Under the pieces are notes generated by a model. The model had not been told where the DNA came from. It did not search any database and saw only the letters and a list, made by a program, of their open reading frames with translations. From Bog-756 sp963727075 (GTDB lineage: Bacteria; Actinomycetota; Acidimicrobiia; Acidimicrobiales; RAAP-2), in NCBI GenBank assembly GCA_963727075.1, contig CAVSET010000006.1, positions 2,170,001 through 2,234,000 on the forward strand: DNA of 64,000 nucleotides. Reading direction: 5' to 3'. This document shows positions 25,498-35,102 of this stretch, piece after piece (position 1 is the stretch's first letter; every line of letters begins with the position of its first letter). Made by a program: the position numbers and the translations under genes.

Positions 25498-26671
25498 TCA
25501 TGACGGCGACACTCTCGCCGCGGCCATGAAGGGATCGACGATCCAGGTGCGGTACGGACCGTTTCGCCCCGTCGTGCCGGGGAAGATCGACCAGGTGATT
25601 GTGCCTGCTCTGGGCGTAGTGATCTGCTGCCGGTCATCGCTGTACCAGGGGCGCGAGTAGCTGAGTCCGTACTTGGCGAAAAGCGTGTAGTCATAGGTTT
25701 CCAGCCGCCGGTATTGGCTCTCGGCGGCGGTGTTTCCGGTGAGGGAGATTGGCAATGGGGTCCCGTACTCGCCGATGAAGACAGGCACTCCGGCGGTCGC
25801 TGCCTCCTGCCGGAATCGCGTCAAGAGAGGGAGGAAGGCAGTGGTGTTGAAACTGGGATGAACAGGGTAGAAGTGCGGGGCATAGGCGGTTTCGCTGAGG
25901 TTCTGCGGTGGATTCAGGTAGGCGATATCGCCGTGGGGGGGCATGTACTGGGGCTGGAAGAAGGCGATGTGCCTGGTGTCGACCGTGCGCAACTCGGCGA
26001 TCGCCTTCTGGTAGAAGGGAGTGAGGTACTGCGACTGGAACTGGTCGGGCGTCAACGACAGCGAGCCCATCTCCGGTTCGTTGAGCAGGTCGTACCCGAT
26101 GACCCCCAGATCATCCTTGAATCTCTGCCAAATGGTGCTCCACACCTTCAGGTACTGTTGCTGCTCGCCGTTCCGATTCTTCCAAAAGGCGGTCCAGCTA
26201 AAACGGGGAATGTTGTACACAGTCATCTTCAGATTGGTGTATATCCCCCGCTGCTCGGCCATCTGGACCATGTGAGCGAGCTGGTCGAGATAGCCGGGTT
26301 GCGGGGTGCCGCCGTAGCCGGCAGCACCAGCCAGCATCTTGATGGACTGGTAGTTGCCACCGAACGACTTGAGTCGTGTGTAATCGGCGGCATCGTAGGT
26401 GTTCTTGCGATTGGGGACGAAAACGAAGCCCCGGAAGACGACGGTCTGGCCCGACCGCGTCGGCGAAGTGGTCACCGGCGGTGTGGATCCACGCCAGAGT
26501 TTGGCCGTTCTCCAGCAGACTCGCCGTTGTCGGCGCCGTTGTCGGCGCCGTTGTCGGCGCCGTCGCGCTCTGGCCTGCCTTCTCGGGTGTTGAGGAACAT
26601 GAGGCACCGCCAATCGCAATGGCGAGGACGATTGCGATGGCTCTTAGTGTCGGTCGCTTGTGGATGCACAT
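25498..26671 (-). pseudogene. GH5-type glycoside hydrolase lipoprotein, single-base frameshift
   Basis: The ATG at 26669–26671 opens MCIHKRPTLRAIAIVLAIAIG followed by a GASC lipobox and a Thr/Ala/Pro linker with the repeat TAPT. The frame then shifts by one base at about 26448–26452. The catalytic domain continues with VVFRGFVFVPNRKNTYDAADY, the acid/base Glu in IGYDLLNEPEMG and the nucleophile Glu in PVFIGEYGTP, ending near 25498. Removing one base restores a protein of about 390 residues reading HFADAVGQTVVFRGF. The fold resembles GH5 cellulase or endoglycosylceramidase-like enzymes; the substrate is unknown. Both catalytic residues survive, so the break is recent or an artefact. Confidence 0.75.
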
Positions 26672-26676
26672 GGTCC

Positions 26677-26826
26677 CTAGCCTCGGACCCCCTCGATGAT
26701 GTCGGACCTGATGAACTCCCATCCCATCAGCAGGGTCGAGGCCCGCACCAAGGTGCTGGTCATGTTCTCGGGTAGCAGCTTGAACTCCAGAGCCGTCTTG
26801 TCCCTGTCCGTCCCGCCGCCAGTCAT
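26677..26826 (-). CDS. possible 49-residue protein upstream of the GH5-like gene
   Basis: A short frame from ATG 26826 to TAG 26677, ending five bases before the GH5 start. It reads MTGGGTDRDKTALEFKLLPE, then an amphipathic segment with TLVRASTLLMGWEFI. The hydrophobic face could associate with a membrane. No family recognised. Its close coupling to the lipoprotein gene is the main support. Confidence 0.4.
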   Translation of the reverse strand: MTGGGTDRDKTALEFKLLPENMTSTLVRASTLLMGWEFIRSDIIEGVRG

Positions 26827-27524
26827 CACACCGCCAGGATATGACGGGCTGACCTGGGCGGTCAGAACCCCCTAGCCGGTGATCCCAGCCCTCGAGTGTC
26901 ACCGCCCAGCGAGGAGCCGAACAAGCAGGGCACCGGAACAGGCGAGGCCCTGACCACCTCATCCAGCCGTGGCCTGGAGGCTGGGGGCCAGATGGGTCGA
27001 TTCTGGTGGTGAAGATGGCCACCTCAGGGCCGTGTGGAGGGCACTGGGAATTGGTGCAGAGCCAGTCAAGATGCCCGCGTCCTGACCGTGCAGCAGGAGT
27101 CGTTGTGCCCACTCCGGGCCTTCAGCAGGAACACCTCGGCTTGGTGCTGTCGACAACACTTGCGCGGTGGTGCCGATGACCCTGGTGGTGGGCTGGAAAG
27201 GCCCCTGTGCGACCATAACGTTCCCTGTATCGGGGCGAGAGGGCCATCATGAGCCGGTCGCCACCGAGGCGATTAGGAAGGCCACAAGGAAGGCCCCCGG
27301 GGATCAGCACCGCCCCAGGATGTAGATGGGCCTGATCACAAGCGCCACCGCCGTAGTGGGGTGGACCATCCGCCTGTCGATGGTGCAACCCAACTGCAAC
27401 CCAACTCCGGGCAACTGCGCGAGACGGGGCGTCATGGAGCCGACAGCTATCGGCCAGTTCTCCCTGTACATCCAACACTTCATCGACCTGGACGTTATGG
27501 GGCGTCACGGATCAGGCCAGACTC
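26827..27524. other. 698-base stretch with no supported gene
   Basis: No frame shows recognisable domains, a start with a ribosome site or normal codon bias for this genome. It ends at the right-hand copy of the tRNA-Lys repeat and is probably degraded island DNA. Confidence 0.5.
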
Positions 27525-27565
27525 TTAATCCCAAGGTGGCGAGATCGAGACTCGCACGGCCCACC
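27525..27565 (+). other. attachment-site core (attR), copy of the tRNA-Lys 3' half
   Basis: 41 bases identical to 23966–24006. Immediately outside, GGTC is shared as well, with one mismatch between. Together with the integrase remnant it delimits an island of about 3.6 kb. The copy lacks the 5' half of the tRNA and cannot fold as one. Confidence 0.85.
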
Positions 27566-27648
27566 TGGTCGGGGCAGATCTTCCAGTGATCTCTTTCTTC
27601 GGATTCAGCGGGGCCTGGTGGTCTGACCACGTCCACGCTCACGATAGT

Positions 27649-29073
27649 GGCTCTTCGGATCTCGGCGGGGAGCCGTCCCAACTGAGGTCACCCTGATATA
27701 GGCGAAGGCGCTTCAAGCTCGTGGTGTGAGCCAAAAAGCAAGAAGCACCTTCGTCCTCGTCCACCCTACTGAGATCCTGCAGGCCCTCGTCGGCCTGAAG
27801 GACGTACGAGTCCTCGCCTTGACGCGTCGGGGTCCCGACGTCGAGCTGATGATCGAGCAGGTGACCGGCACCGTTCGGTGTCCCACCTGCAGCGGTCGGG
27901 CCCAGGTCAAGGAACGACCCGTCGTGACCTACATCGATCTGCCCGTCTACGGCACCCCCATGCGCCTTTGCTGGAAGAAGCACCGCATGCGCTGTGTGAA
28001 CCGGGGGTGCGAGACGCGGACCTTCCTCGTCCAGGACCACCGGATCGCGGCGAAGCACTGCCTGCTCACGACCAGGGCGGCCAAGTGGGCCACGGTTCAG
28101 GTGGGCACGGGGCGGACAGTCTCGGAGGTGGCCGCAGAACTCGACGGCGACTGGCACACGGTCAACGACGCCGTCACCACCTACGGCCAGGCCCTCTTGG
28201 AGGCGGACCGAAAACGCCTGAACCAGACGAGCGCCATCGGGCTGGATGAAACCTCCTTCGTCAAGATCGGTGCACATGCCCACACCGACTACGCCACCAC
28301 GGTGGCCGATGTGGAGAACCACCAGATCATCGACATCCTCCCCACCCGCCGCTACGTCGACGTGGCGGGCTGGATCGACAAGCAGCCCGGGGCCTGGGGG
28401 AGCGGATCCGCTTCGGCGCCCTCGACATGTCGACCACCTTCGCCGCCGTCTACTCGGTCCTCTTGCCCAAGGCGGCCCAGGTCGTCGACCCCTTCCCCGA
28501 CATCTCGCTCGCCAACCGGTGCCTCGACGCCGTCCGCCGCCGGGTGCAATCCGAGCAGACGGGCCACCGGGGACGACGCGACGACCCGCTCTATCGAGCA
28601 CGTCGCGTCCTGCTCAAGGGCGAGGAGAAGCTCGACGCCTCGGCCACCGAGCGCCTGTGGTCACTGCTCGAGCTCGGCGACCCCCGGAGCCGAGGTGGCC
28701 ATCGCCTATCGGGTGAAGGAACGCCTGCGTGACTTCTATCGAACCAGCAACCCCGACGATGCCCGCCAGCTGCTTGAAGAGCTCAAAGGCCACTGCCTGC
28801 GACGCGCCATGCCGCCGGAGATCCAAAAGCTCGGTCGCACCATCAGGAACTGGTTCGACAAGATCTGCAACTACCACCTGGCCCGAGTGACCAACGGGCC
28901 GACCGAGGCCCTCAACAACCTGGTCACGCGGATCAAACGCATCGGGTTTGGGTTCCGCAACTTCGAGAACTACCGGATCCGGGCGCTCCTCTACGCGGGA
29001 AGACCGAACTGGCGCGTGCTGGGTTCGATCGTGGTCCGATGACACTTCGGACCCCGCCAGAATCCGAAGAGCC
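27649..29073 (+). mobile_element. ISL3-family insertion sequence, 1,425 bp
   Basis: Bounded by 22-base terminal inverted repeats at 27649–27670 and 29052–29073 (19 of 22 positions match; both start GGCTCTTCGGAT when read inward). Flanking bases ACGATAGT on the left and GCGATAGT on the right give a target duplication with 7 of 8 matches; ISL3 elements normally duplicate 8 bp. It contains one transposase frame. It lies 83 bases beyond the right attachment repeat, so it is a separate insertion next to the island. Confidence 0.9.
27726..29042 (+). pseudogene. ISL3 transposase with two compensating frameshifts
   Basis: The reading frame is nominally open for 438 codons, but residues about 225–318 are not transposase-like. 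The true middle section (LDMSTTFAAVYSVLLPKAAQ, DPFPDISLANRCLDAVRRRV, RERLWS-type helices) lies in another frame between a run of five Gs (28396–28400, one too few) and a run of five Cs (28681–28685, one too many). Outside that stretch the ISL3 marks are clear: zinc-binding CPTCSGRA and HRMRCVNRGCETRTF, HTH region, IGLDETSFVK with the first catalytic Asp, and the C-terminal GPTEALNNLVTRIKRIGFGFRNFENYR with the catalytic Glu. As written the protein would be non-functional. Confidence 0.85.
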
Positions 29074-29264
29074 GCGATAGTTGCCTCGCCCGGCACGTCG
29101 GGGGCAGGCGTTTCGTGGTGGCGGCCCACCCGGCATCCTGAGGCCACACGCTATCCCGGGCGGTCGCGAAAACGCTGTGCGATCATGGCGACGGGCGATG
29201 TGCGACACCGGGCCAGCCGCTGGATTTGTCAAGGAAGGCGTACAGCTAGGGGGTGATCTATCCC

Positions 29265-29702
29265 ATGACCGCCGAGTCAGCTTCGGATCGCCAACAGCAG
29301 TGGGTACTTGTCGTGCGACGCTCGTTCGAGATACCGGACCTCGTCGGCAACGAGGATGCTAGGGAAGCGCTCATAGGACACCTCCTGGACCAGCTTCAGG
29401 AGAATGGGTGGCAAAGCCCCACACGGGGGACTGCTGAGCCGATTGTGGACGCTCTGATGGCGTTCGGGGCAACCGAAGAGATGGACGACCAGCTACTCCC
29501 CGCTGGGCTGGGTCTCTCGGCTCCAACCTTCACCACTCAAGATGCGGCTTATCGACTCCTCGACAAGGCACTGGCGGTGGTTGATCCGGAACACCTTGTC
29601 TTTGACGTAATGAGTGAGCTCCCTCCTGAGGTCGTCGCGGTAACTCAGCAAGTTCTGGACCGGGTTTTCCAGTACGTGCGCGAGCAGCCGTTCGGCGATT
29701 GA
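29265..29702 (+). CDS. hypothetical protein downstream of the IS
   Basis: 145 residues from ATG 29265, preceded by AGGGGGTG; a GTG four codons earlier is an alternative. It begins MTAESASDRQQQWVLVVRRS, then contains several amphipathic helices (AREALIGHLLDQLQENGW; AAYRLLDKALAVVDPEHLVFDVM) and no cysteine. No signal peptide or membrane segment. I do not recognise a family. Its frame is complete, and it sits between mobile DNA and a broken gene. Confidence 0.55.
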   Translation: MTAESASDRQQQWVLVVRRSFEIPDLVGNEDAREALIGHLLDQLQENGWQSPTRGTAEPIVDALMAFGATEEMDDQLLPAGLGLSAPTFTTQDAAYRLLDKALAVVDPEHLVFDVMSELPPEVVAVTQQVLDRVFQYVREQPFGD

Positions 29703-30097
29703 TTCGCACTGTCGCCGTCCGTCTCGCCTACTAGCGATCGCTGATCCGGTACATGCCGATACCGATCGAGGCCCAGAGTGCCCACGACCGCCGGGATCGT
29801 GAGGCAGTTCGTCCCCCTGGCATCGAGTGCCCACTTTCGCAAACGGCGCACCCCGCTGAAATCAGAAAAGGCCTCTTTGCCCCGTGACCATGGATCTGAC
29901 GCACAGTCGACCCGGCTGCCCGCATCGACACGGGCAATTGAAGGCCGAGGGATTCAAGGTGCTGCAGCCGAATCCCGCCCATTCGGTACCACCGTCGCCC
30001 ATCTCCGCACGGGACAGGCACTCAGCGGAGACGGCGTCGCGACGCGATCGTCCGAGCCTCCGAAGCGCTGTACCGGATTGCGATCAGTTCTTGATGA
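29703..30097. other. 395-base stretch with no supported gene
   Basis: Only short overlapping frames on both strands, none with a family signature. No repeat, hairpin or promoter stood out. Confidence 0.5.
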
Positions 30098-31586
30098 TCA
30101 CCGTCGAGCTCTGGTCATTGAACCGAGCGGGGCCGCGACCGGGGACTCGTTCAAGGTAAGGCGGCCACCGTTGGTCACCCACCATGCCGTGCCTGACGGT
30201 GGTAGGGCTGCCGGCAACCGCCCAATATGCACTCTGTCAAAGGCAAGATGTCCGGGTCCGTTGACCCGAATACCATTGTCGGTGTTGGGGAGGAGAACGG
30301 TCCCACCCCTGAAGGTGACCTCCTGGCCGGATGCTGCTGCCTCGTACAAGAGCGTGACGTGGCGTCGACATTCACAGTTCACAAAGGTAATGGGACCGCT
30401 CAGCGCCTCGATCAGTCGAATGCCCTTTGCAGTGTGGGGGTTGTCCACGATGACGTTGCCCGATCCGATTCCCGGCGCATCACTCTCGAAGTCCCACGCG
30501 TCTTCGGAAGCCGAGTTGACCGTGACATTCGAGAGTATCGAGTTCTTCACATAGGCCATGGTGATCCCTTCCGACCGGCGTTCGTCACGGTCAGGCCGTT
30601 TACATACAATTCACTGGTAGGCGCTCTGCTCTTGCCCCAGTTGGTCCAGGCAGTGAGGCCATCTCCAAACGTGTTGGATACGGAGACGTTCACGATGGAC
30701 ACATGGCTACTGGACAAGAGGTCGAAGCCGGCCTGCCCCACGAGCATGTGGTGATAGCCACCCGCAGCGTTAGCCCCCTCAAGGCGGACGTTCTCAATGG
30801 TCACTCCGGTGGTGTCCTTGATGCGTATGACGGGGTGCACGGTGCCGTCGCCCAGATTGACGTTTACCGGATCCTTGTGTAGACACCACCGTCGATCGTG
30901 ACGGGTTTGGTGATGAGGATGCCTGAGGTCAGGTAGCATCCGGTACCCACAAACTCGCCCCCGGGTGGGAGTGCGGCGATCGCAGGCGCCGGGTCGGGCT
31001 GACAACCTGCGAGCGAAGGATCCGGGACCCCGGGACTGGACGTGGGCGAAACGGTGGACGGGGTTGTCGGAACAGCTGGGGTCCCGCTCACTGCCGGGCC
31101 CGGCAACGGACGACCGCCGCTCGTCGGCGGCGTGGACGTTCCAGCCGGGTTCGGCGCGGATGAGGCAGGACCGCCTCGACCAGGCTTTCCTCCGGTCTGG
31201 CTCGACGGAATGGTGACCGTTGTCGCCGGTGGCCTCGTCGTGGTCGTCGTGGTCGTCGTGGTCGTCGGCGTGGTCGAGGTCGTCGTCGGGGACCCGGTTG
31301 GAATCGTGGTCGTCGACGTTGGGTGGCCCGACGGCGGGGTTCGCAGAGGAGGTAGGCCGCTCGGGACGACCCCGGTGACGGCAGGGCTGCTCGTGATGGT
31401 GGTCAGGGGAGCCGCCCTCTGGGCTGTCGCACCCTCGGTCGGCATGGCCCACCAGATGACCAGCGCCGATAGCGGAACTGCCCCCAGCCCGAAATAGCGG
31501 AATGAATCACTCCGCCCGGTGACGCCTGTCGCATAGCCCCTTGCCCCTCCACACCGTGAGGCAGGAGCGGCACCGCCAGAGCACAC
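30098..31586 (-). pseudogene. secreted right-handed beta-helix protein, two frameshifts
   Basis: Reconstructed order: a membrane or signal segment (GLGAVPLSALVIWWAM), a 120-residue Thr/Pro/Ser linker with long Thr runs, then a parallel beta-helix. The helix part is split over three frames. It reads TSGILITKPVTIDGGVYT, then after one missing base (30874–30876) DPVNVNLGDGTVHPVI to GLTVTNAGRKG, then after another (about 30566) MAYVKNSILSNVTVNSASED to the end. Repeated V-T-I-x-N-V-R type coils are typical of pectate-lyase-like or NosD-like folds. Adding one base at each point restores continuity. The start is uncertain (GTG 31584–31586 chosen). Likely an extracellular carbohydrate-related protein, function unknown. 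Confidence 0.65.
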
Positions 31587-31777
31587 ATTCCGCGTAAATG
31601 ATTCGGCCAACTCGGCTGACTCATGGAGTCCCGTGGTTTTGCGTCCCCCTCTCGCGAGGGGTTTGCCATTGATCGTCAGACGCTCTCTCCGAGAGCAAGA
31701 GCAACACCACAGGTTGGGTACGTCGTTGACCAAAGCGGCTGCCCGGGTCGGTGACCGGTGACTAACCGGCTTCGAAT

Positions 31778-33430
31778 CTATCGGCCCCTGGCACGAGCCA
31801 CCTCCTGGGCCCATGGGTAGTCAGCCTTGCCGGACGGCGATCGTGGCACCCGATCGACGACGAAGACCTGGCGCGGCACCTTGTGCCCGGCCAGATGTGT
31901 CCGGCAATGCATTTGGACGTCTTCAATGTTCAGCGCTGGTCCCCCGCTGGCCGACTGGATCACCGCTGCGACCTGCTCGCCGAACCTCGGATCGGGCACA
32001 CCCACCACGACCGCGTCGATGATCCTGGGGTGGGCCTTCAGCACCGCCTCCACCTCGTCGGGGTACACCTTCTCTCCACCGGTGTTGATGCACATCGTGC
32101 CACGCCCGAGTAGCTGGATGGTGCCGTCCTCTTCGATGGTCGCCATGTCTCCGGGGAGAGCCCACCGGGTACCGTCGACGGTGACGAAGGTGCGATCCGA
32201 CTTCTCCGAGTCGTTGAAATACCCAACGGGTACCCGGCCTTTCGTGGCGAGCCGACCGACCGAGCCGGAACCAGGCGCCACTGGCCGAAGGTCATCGTCG
32301 AACACGGTTGTCCGCTCGTCTGCCACGAATCGGAGGGCCGGGGCCGCACCCTCACCTCGGGTGGTGATCGAGAGCGCTTGCGCCGGCGACTCCGAAGACC
32401 CGATTGCCTCGGTCAGCACCATGGCCGAAGGAAATCCGGCGAAGAGCCGATCCTTCACGTCAGCCGACATGATGCTCCCGCCCGACCCCAACATGAGCAC
32501 GGAACTGGTGTCGTAGCGTCCCACATCAGCCTCGATCGCTTCGACGATCGGCCGTCCCATCGAGTCACCCACGATTGTCAGCATGGTGGCCCGCTCGCGC
32601 TCGACCACGTCGAGGACCGTGGACGCGTCCATCCGGCGATTGGGGTGCAGCACGGCGCGCCCACCGCTCAGCATGGCTCCCCAGGCCGACCAGTGACCGC
32701 TCACATGCATGAGTGGTCCGAGGGCGTAGGAAACGAAGGTGCCGGGCACGTCGACGCCCTTCTCGGCCAGAGGGAGCAACCGGGGATGAACCGGTGCGGT
32801 GGCGTTGTCGGCCACGTCCTCCGGTCGGACCACGACCACGCCCGGCGTCATAGTGGCGAAGAAGATGTCCTCGTGGCGCCAGACGACGCCCTTGGGGAGC
32901 CCCGTCGTCCCGCCGGTGTAGGCGATGTAGACGTCGTCGGCGGATCGAGGTCCAAACCCACCCGTCGGGGAGTTAGCGCTGAGGCATGCCTCATAGGGGA
33001 CGGCACCCGGCAGCGCGTCAACTCCATCCGATCCGTCGTCGATGACGATCAGGTGATCGAGTCTCGGGAGTCGGTCACGGATCGAGGCCACGATCGGGGC
33101 GAAACTTGCCTCGAGCACGAGCGCTCTCAGTTCTGCGTTGTCGAAGAGGTAGACCAACTCCTCGGCCACATAGCGATAGTTGACGTTGATGGGGACGGCT
33201 CGAATCTTGTAGGCCGCGACCATCGTCTCCAGATACTCGGGGCGGCTGTACATGAGCACGCCCACATGGTCCCGGGTCCCGATGCCCATGAGCTCGAGGC
33301 CGTGGGCCAGCCGGTTCGCACGTTCGTCGAGCTGGCCATGGGTCAGTCTGGTGTCGCGCCACACCACGACCTCCCGCTCGGGGATCCGGGCGGCAACACA
33401 CTCATAGAGGTCTGCCAGATTGAACTCCAC
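31778..33430 (-). CDS. AMP-forming acyl-CoA synthetase (FadD-like)
   Basis: Activates a carboxylic acid to its CoA thioester through an acyl-adenylate. 550 residues. The P-loop motif YTGGTTGLPKGVVW, the adenylate motif region near LTEAIGSSESP, the hinge Asp in WALPGDMATIEEDG, the GRGTMCINTGGEKVYPDEVE core and the C-terminal catalytic lysine in RSPSGKADYPW are all present. It ends the minus-strand catabolic operon and starts 24 bases after the acyl-CoA dehydrogenase. The substrate cannot be read from sequence; neighbours suggest a bulky side-chain acid rather than a plain fatty acid. Confidence 0.93.
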   Translation of the reverse strand: MEFNLADLYECVAARIPEREVVVWRDTRLTHGQLDERANRLAHGLELMGIGTRDHVGVLMYSRPEYLETMVAAYKIRAVPINVNYRYVAEELVYLFDNAELRALVLEASFAPIVASIRDRLPRLDHLIVIDDGSDGVDALPGAVPYEACLSANSPTGGFGPRSADDVYIAYTGGTTGLPKGVVWRHEDIFFATMTPGVVVVRPEDVADNATAPVHPRLLPLAEKGVDVPGTFVSYALGPLMHVSGHWSAWGAMLSGGRAVLHPNRRMDASTVLDVVERERATMLTIVGDSMGRPIVEAIEADVGRYDTSSVLMLGSGGSIMSADVKDRLFAGFPSAMVLTEAIGSSESPAQALSITTRGEGAAPALRFVADERTTVFDDDLRPVAPGSGSVGRLATKGRVPVGYFNDSEKSDRTFVTVDGTRWALPGDMATIEEDGTIQLLGRGTMCINTGGEKVYPDEVEAVLKAHPRIIDAVVVGVPDPRFGEQVAAVIQSASGGPALNIEDVQMHCRTHLAGHKVPRQVFVVDRVPRSPSGKADYPWAQEVARARGR

Positions 33431-33454
33431 GCTCTTCCTCCCGATCCCGTCGTC

Positions 33455-34657
33455 TCAGCGGTGGATGTCCCGGAAGGGCACGTTCTTGTCGACTTGGACA
33501 TCGTGGGGGAGACCGAGTACCCGCTCGCCCAGGACGTTTCGCTGCACCTCGTCACTCCCGGCCGCGATCCGAAGCGACGGTGAGCTCAGGAATTGGCGCT
33601 GCCAGTATCCGCCCTCGGGGGCGTCCTCGCCACTGAGGGTTCCGCCAAGGCCCTCCACCGCCAGGGTCAACCCGGCGATCTCGGTGGCCATCTGAGAGTA
33701 GACGAGCTTGATGATCGAGGTCTCGGGGGTGGACATCCTCTTGCTCAGCGCCGTCTGGACCCGGAACCCCAGGTACCTGATGATCTGGTCCTGCGAGTAG
33801 CAGCGGGCCAACCGTTGCCGGATGACCGGATCGTCGGTCACCCCGCAGGCCCGGGCCAGCTTCAGGACCTGTGGAAAGTCCGAGGCTCCTCCCCGCAGGC
33901 TCCGTTCGTTGTCAAGCGTGGTCATGGTGGCCCGCCAGCCCCCGTTCACCTCCCCGACCACATTCGCGGCGGGAACTCTGACGTCGTTGAAGAACACTTC
34001 ATTGAAGGTGGCTCCGCCCGTCATCTGCCGGAGGGGGCGCACCTCGATGCCGGGAGCCCGCATGTCGAGGATGAAGAAGGTGATCCCACGGTGCTTGGGA
34101 ACGTCGTGGTCCGTACGGGCCAACAAGATGCCCATGTCGGCATGGTGAGCGCCCGAGCTCCACACCTTCTGGCCGTTCACGATCCACTCGTTACCGTCGC
34201 GATCGGCCCTGGTGGCCAGACTGGCGAGGTCGGATCCGGCCCCTGGCTCGCTGAAGAGCTGACACCAGACCTCCTCTCCCCGGAGCATGGCCGGCAGGTA
34301 GCGGGCTCGTTGCTCGTCTGTGCCATGGCTGATGATGGTGGGGCCGGCCATTCCGATGGCCACGGCGAAGAGGCCCGAGGTCACGTCGAAGTTGGCCTCC
34401 TCCTGGCGAAAGATCAGCGACTGGACGAAATCACCGCCTCGACCCCCGTACTCGACCGGCCAGGTGATCCCGGCCCATCCACCGTCGAACAGGCGGCGCT
34501 GCCAGGCTTTGCCCTCAGCCACGAAGACGTCGTCGAAGTCATAGAAGGAGTGGGACGTCGACAGGTGCCCGGGATCCCTCTCCTTGGCGTTCGCCTTCAG
34601 CCAGCCACGCACCTCATGCCGGAACGCGGACTCCTCAGGAGTGTCGTCGAAATCCAT
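33455..34657 (-). CDS. acyl-CoA dehydrogenase
   Basis: FAD enzyme introducing an alpha–beta double bond in an acyl-CoA. 400 residues from the ATG at 34655–34657, which has a strong GGGAGGGA ribosome site; a 17-residue upstream extension is rejected. Seen: FRHEVRGWLKANAKERD, the TWPVEYGGRGGD region, QLFSEPGAGSDLASLATRA (FAD and substrate contact), VWSSGAHHADMGILLARTD, and the C-terminal VLGLPHDVQ tail. This resembles the FadE-like subclass found in steroid and terpenoid catabolic clusters of actinobacteria. It follows the DUF35 gene by 13 bases. Confidence 0.93.
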   Translation of the reverse strand: MDFDDTPEESAFRHEVRGWLKANAKERDPGHLSTSHSFYDFDDVFVAEGKAWQRRLFDGGWAGITWPVEYGGRGGDFVQSLIFRQEEANFDVTSGLFAVAIGMAGPTIISHGTDEQRARYLPAMLRGEEVWCQLFSEPGAGSDLASLATRADRDGNEWIVNGQKVWSSGAHHADMGILLARTDHDVPKHRGITFFILDMRAPGIEVRPLRQMTGGATFNEVFFNDVRVPAANVVGEVNGGWRATMTTLDNERSLRGGASDFPQVLKLARACGVTDDPVIRQRLARCYSQDQIIRYLGFRVQTALSKRMSTPETSIIKLVYSQMATEIAGLTLAVEGLGGTLSGEDAPEGGYWQRQFLSSPSLRIAAGSDEVQRNVLGERVLGLPHDVQVDKNVPFRDIHR

Positions 34658-34670
34658 CGTCCCTCCCTGG

Positions 34671-35102
34671 TCAGTCCCGGGCGGGCCGCCAGAACGGGAG
34701 GCCGACATCGTCGGCCGCCTTCAGGATCACAACCTCGAGCGCCATACCCACCTGTAGGGCGCCGACGTCGCACTCCACAATGTTGGACATCATCCTGACT
34801 CCCTCCTCCAGCTCGACGATCCCGACGGCATACGGGGACAAGCCGGCGAACGCCTCCGATCGGTTCTGCCGTATGACGGTGAAGGTGTGCAACGTGCCTC
34901 GACCTGAGGCGTCCACCCATTCAGGCATTCCGGCGCAGGAGGCACACAACGAGCGCGGGTAGAACTGGAATTGGCCGCAGTCGGCGCATCGCTGGACAAC
35001 CAGCCGGCCTTCCGCCGCGCTCTGCCAATAGTGGCGCGAGGCGTGATCCGGTCCAGGCAGCGCCCGAAGGTGCAGTGTCTCGGCCAGATCCTCGATGGTC
35101 AC
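34671..35102 (-). CDS. DUF35 / OB-fold zinc-ribbon protein, thiolase partner
   Basis: 143 residues: an N-terminal helix (ASRHYWQSAAEGRLVV), a rubredoxin-like zinc ribbon with RCADCGQFQFYPRSLCASC (two CxxC pairs), then an OB-fold (GRGTLHTFTVIRQNRS… YAVGIVELEEGVRMMSNI). In characterised systems such as Ltp2–ChsH2 the DUF35 domain binds a SCP2-type thiolase or aldolase and is required for its activity. The ATG overlaps the stop of the adjacent thiolase as ATGA, which supports a complex between the two products. Confidence 0.9.
   Translation of the reverse strand: MTIEDLAETLHLRALPGPDHASRHYWQSAAEGRLVVQRCADCGQFQFYPRSLCASCAGMPEWVDASGRGTLHTFTVIRQNRSEAFAGLSPYAVGIVELEEGVRMMSNIVECDVGALQVGMALEVVILKAADDVGLPFWRPARD

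Noticed and set aside
27122..27508. 128-codon frame before the right attachment repeat
   Set aside because: His/Arg-rich composition typical of chance frames, and it runs close to the integration repeat; no family.
31200..31330. Coding microsatellite giving a Val/Gly-rich plus-strand protein
   Set aside because: It is the reverse strand of the Thr-rich stalk codons in the beta-helix gene.
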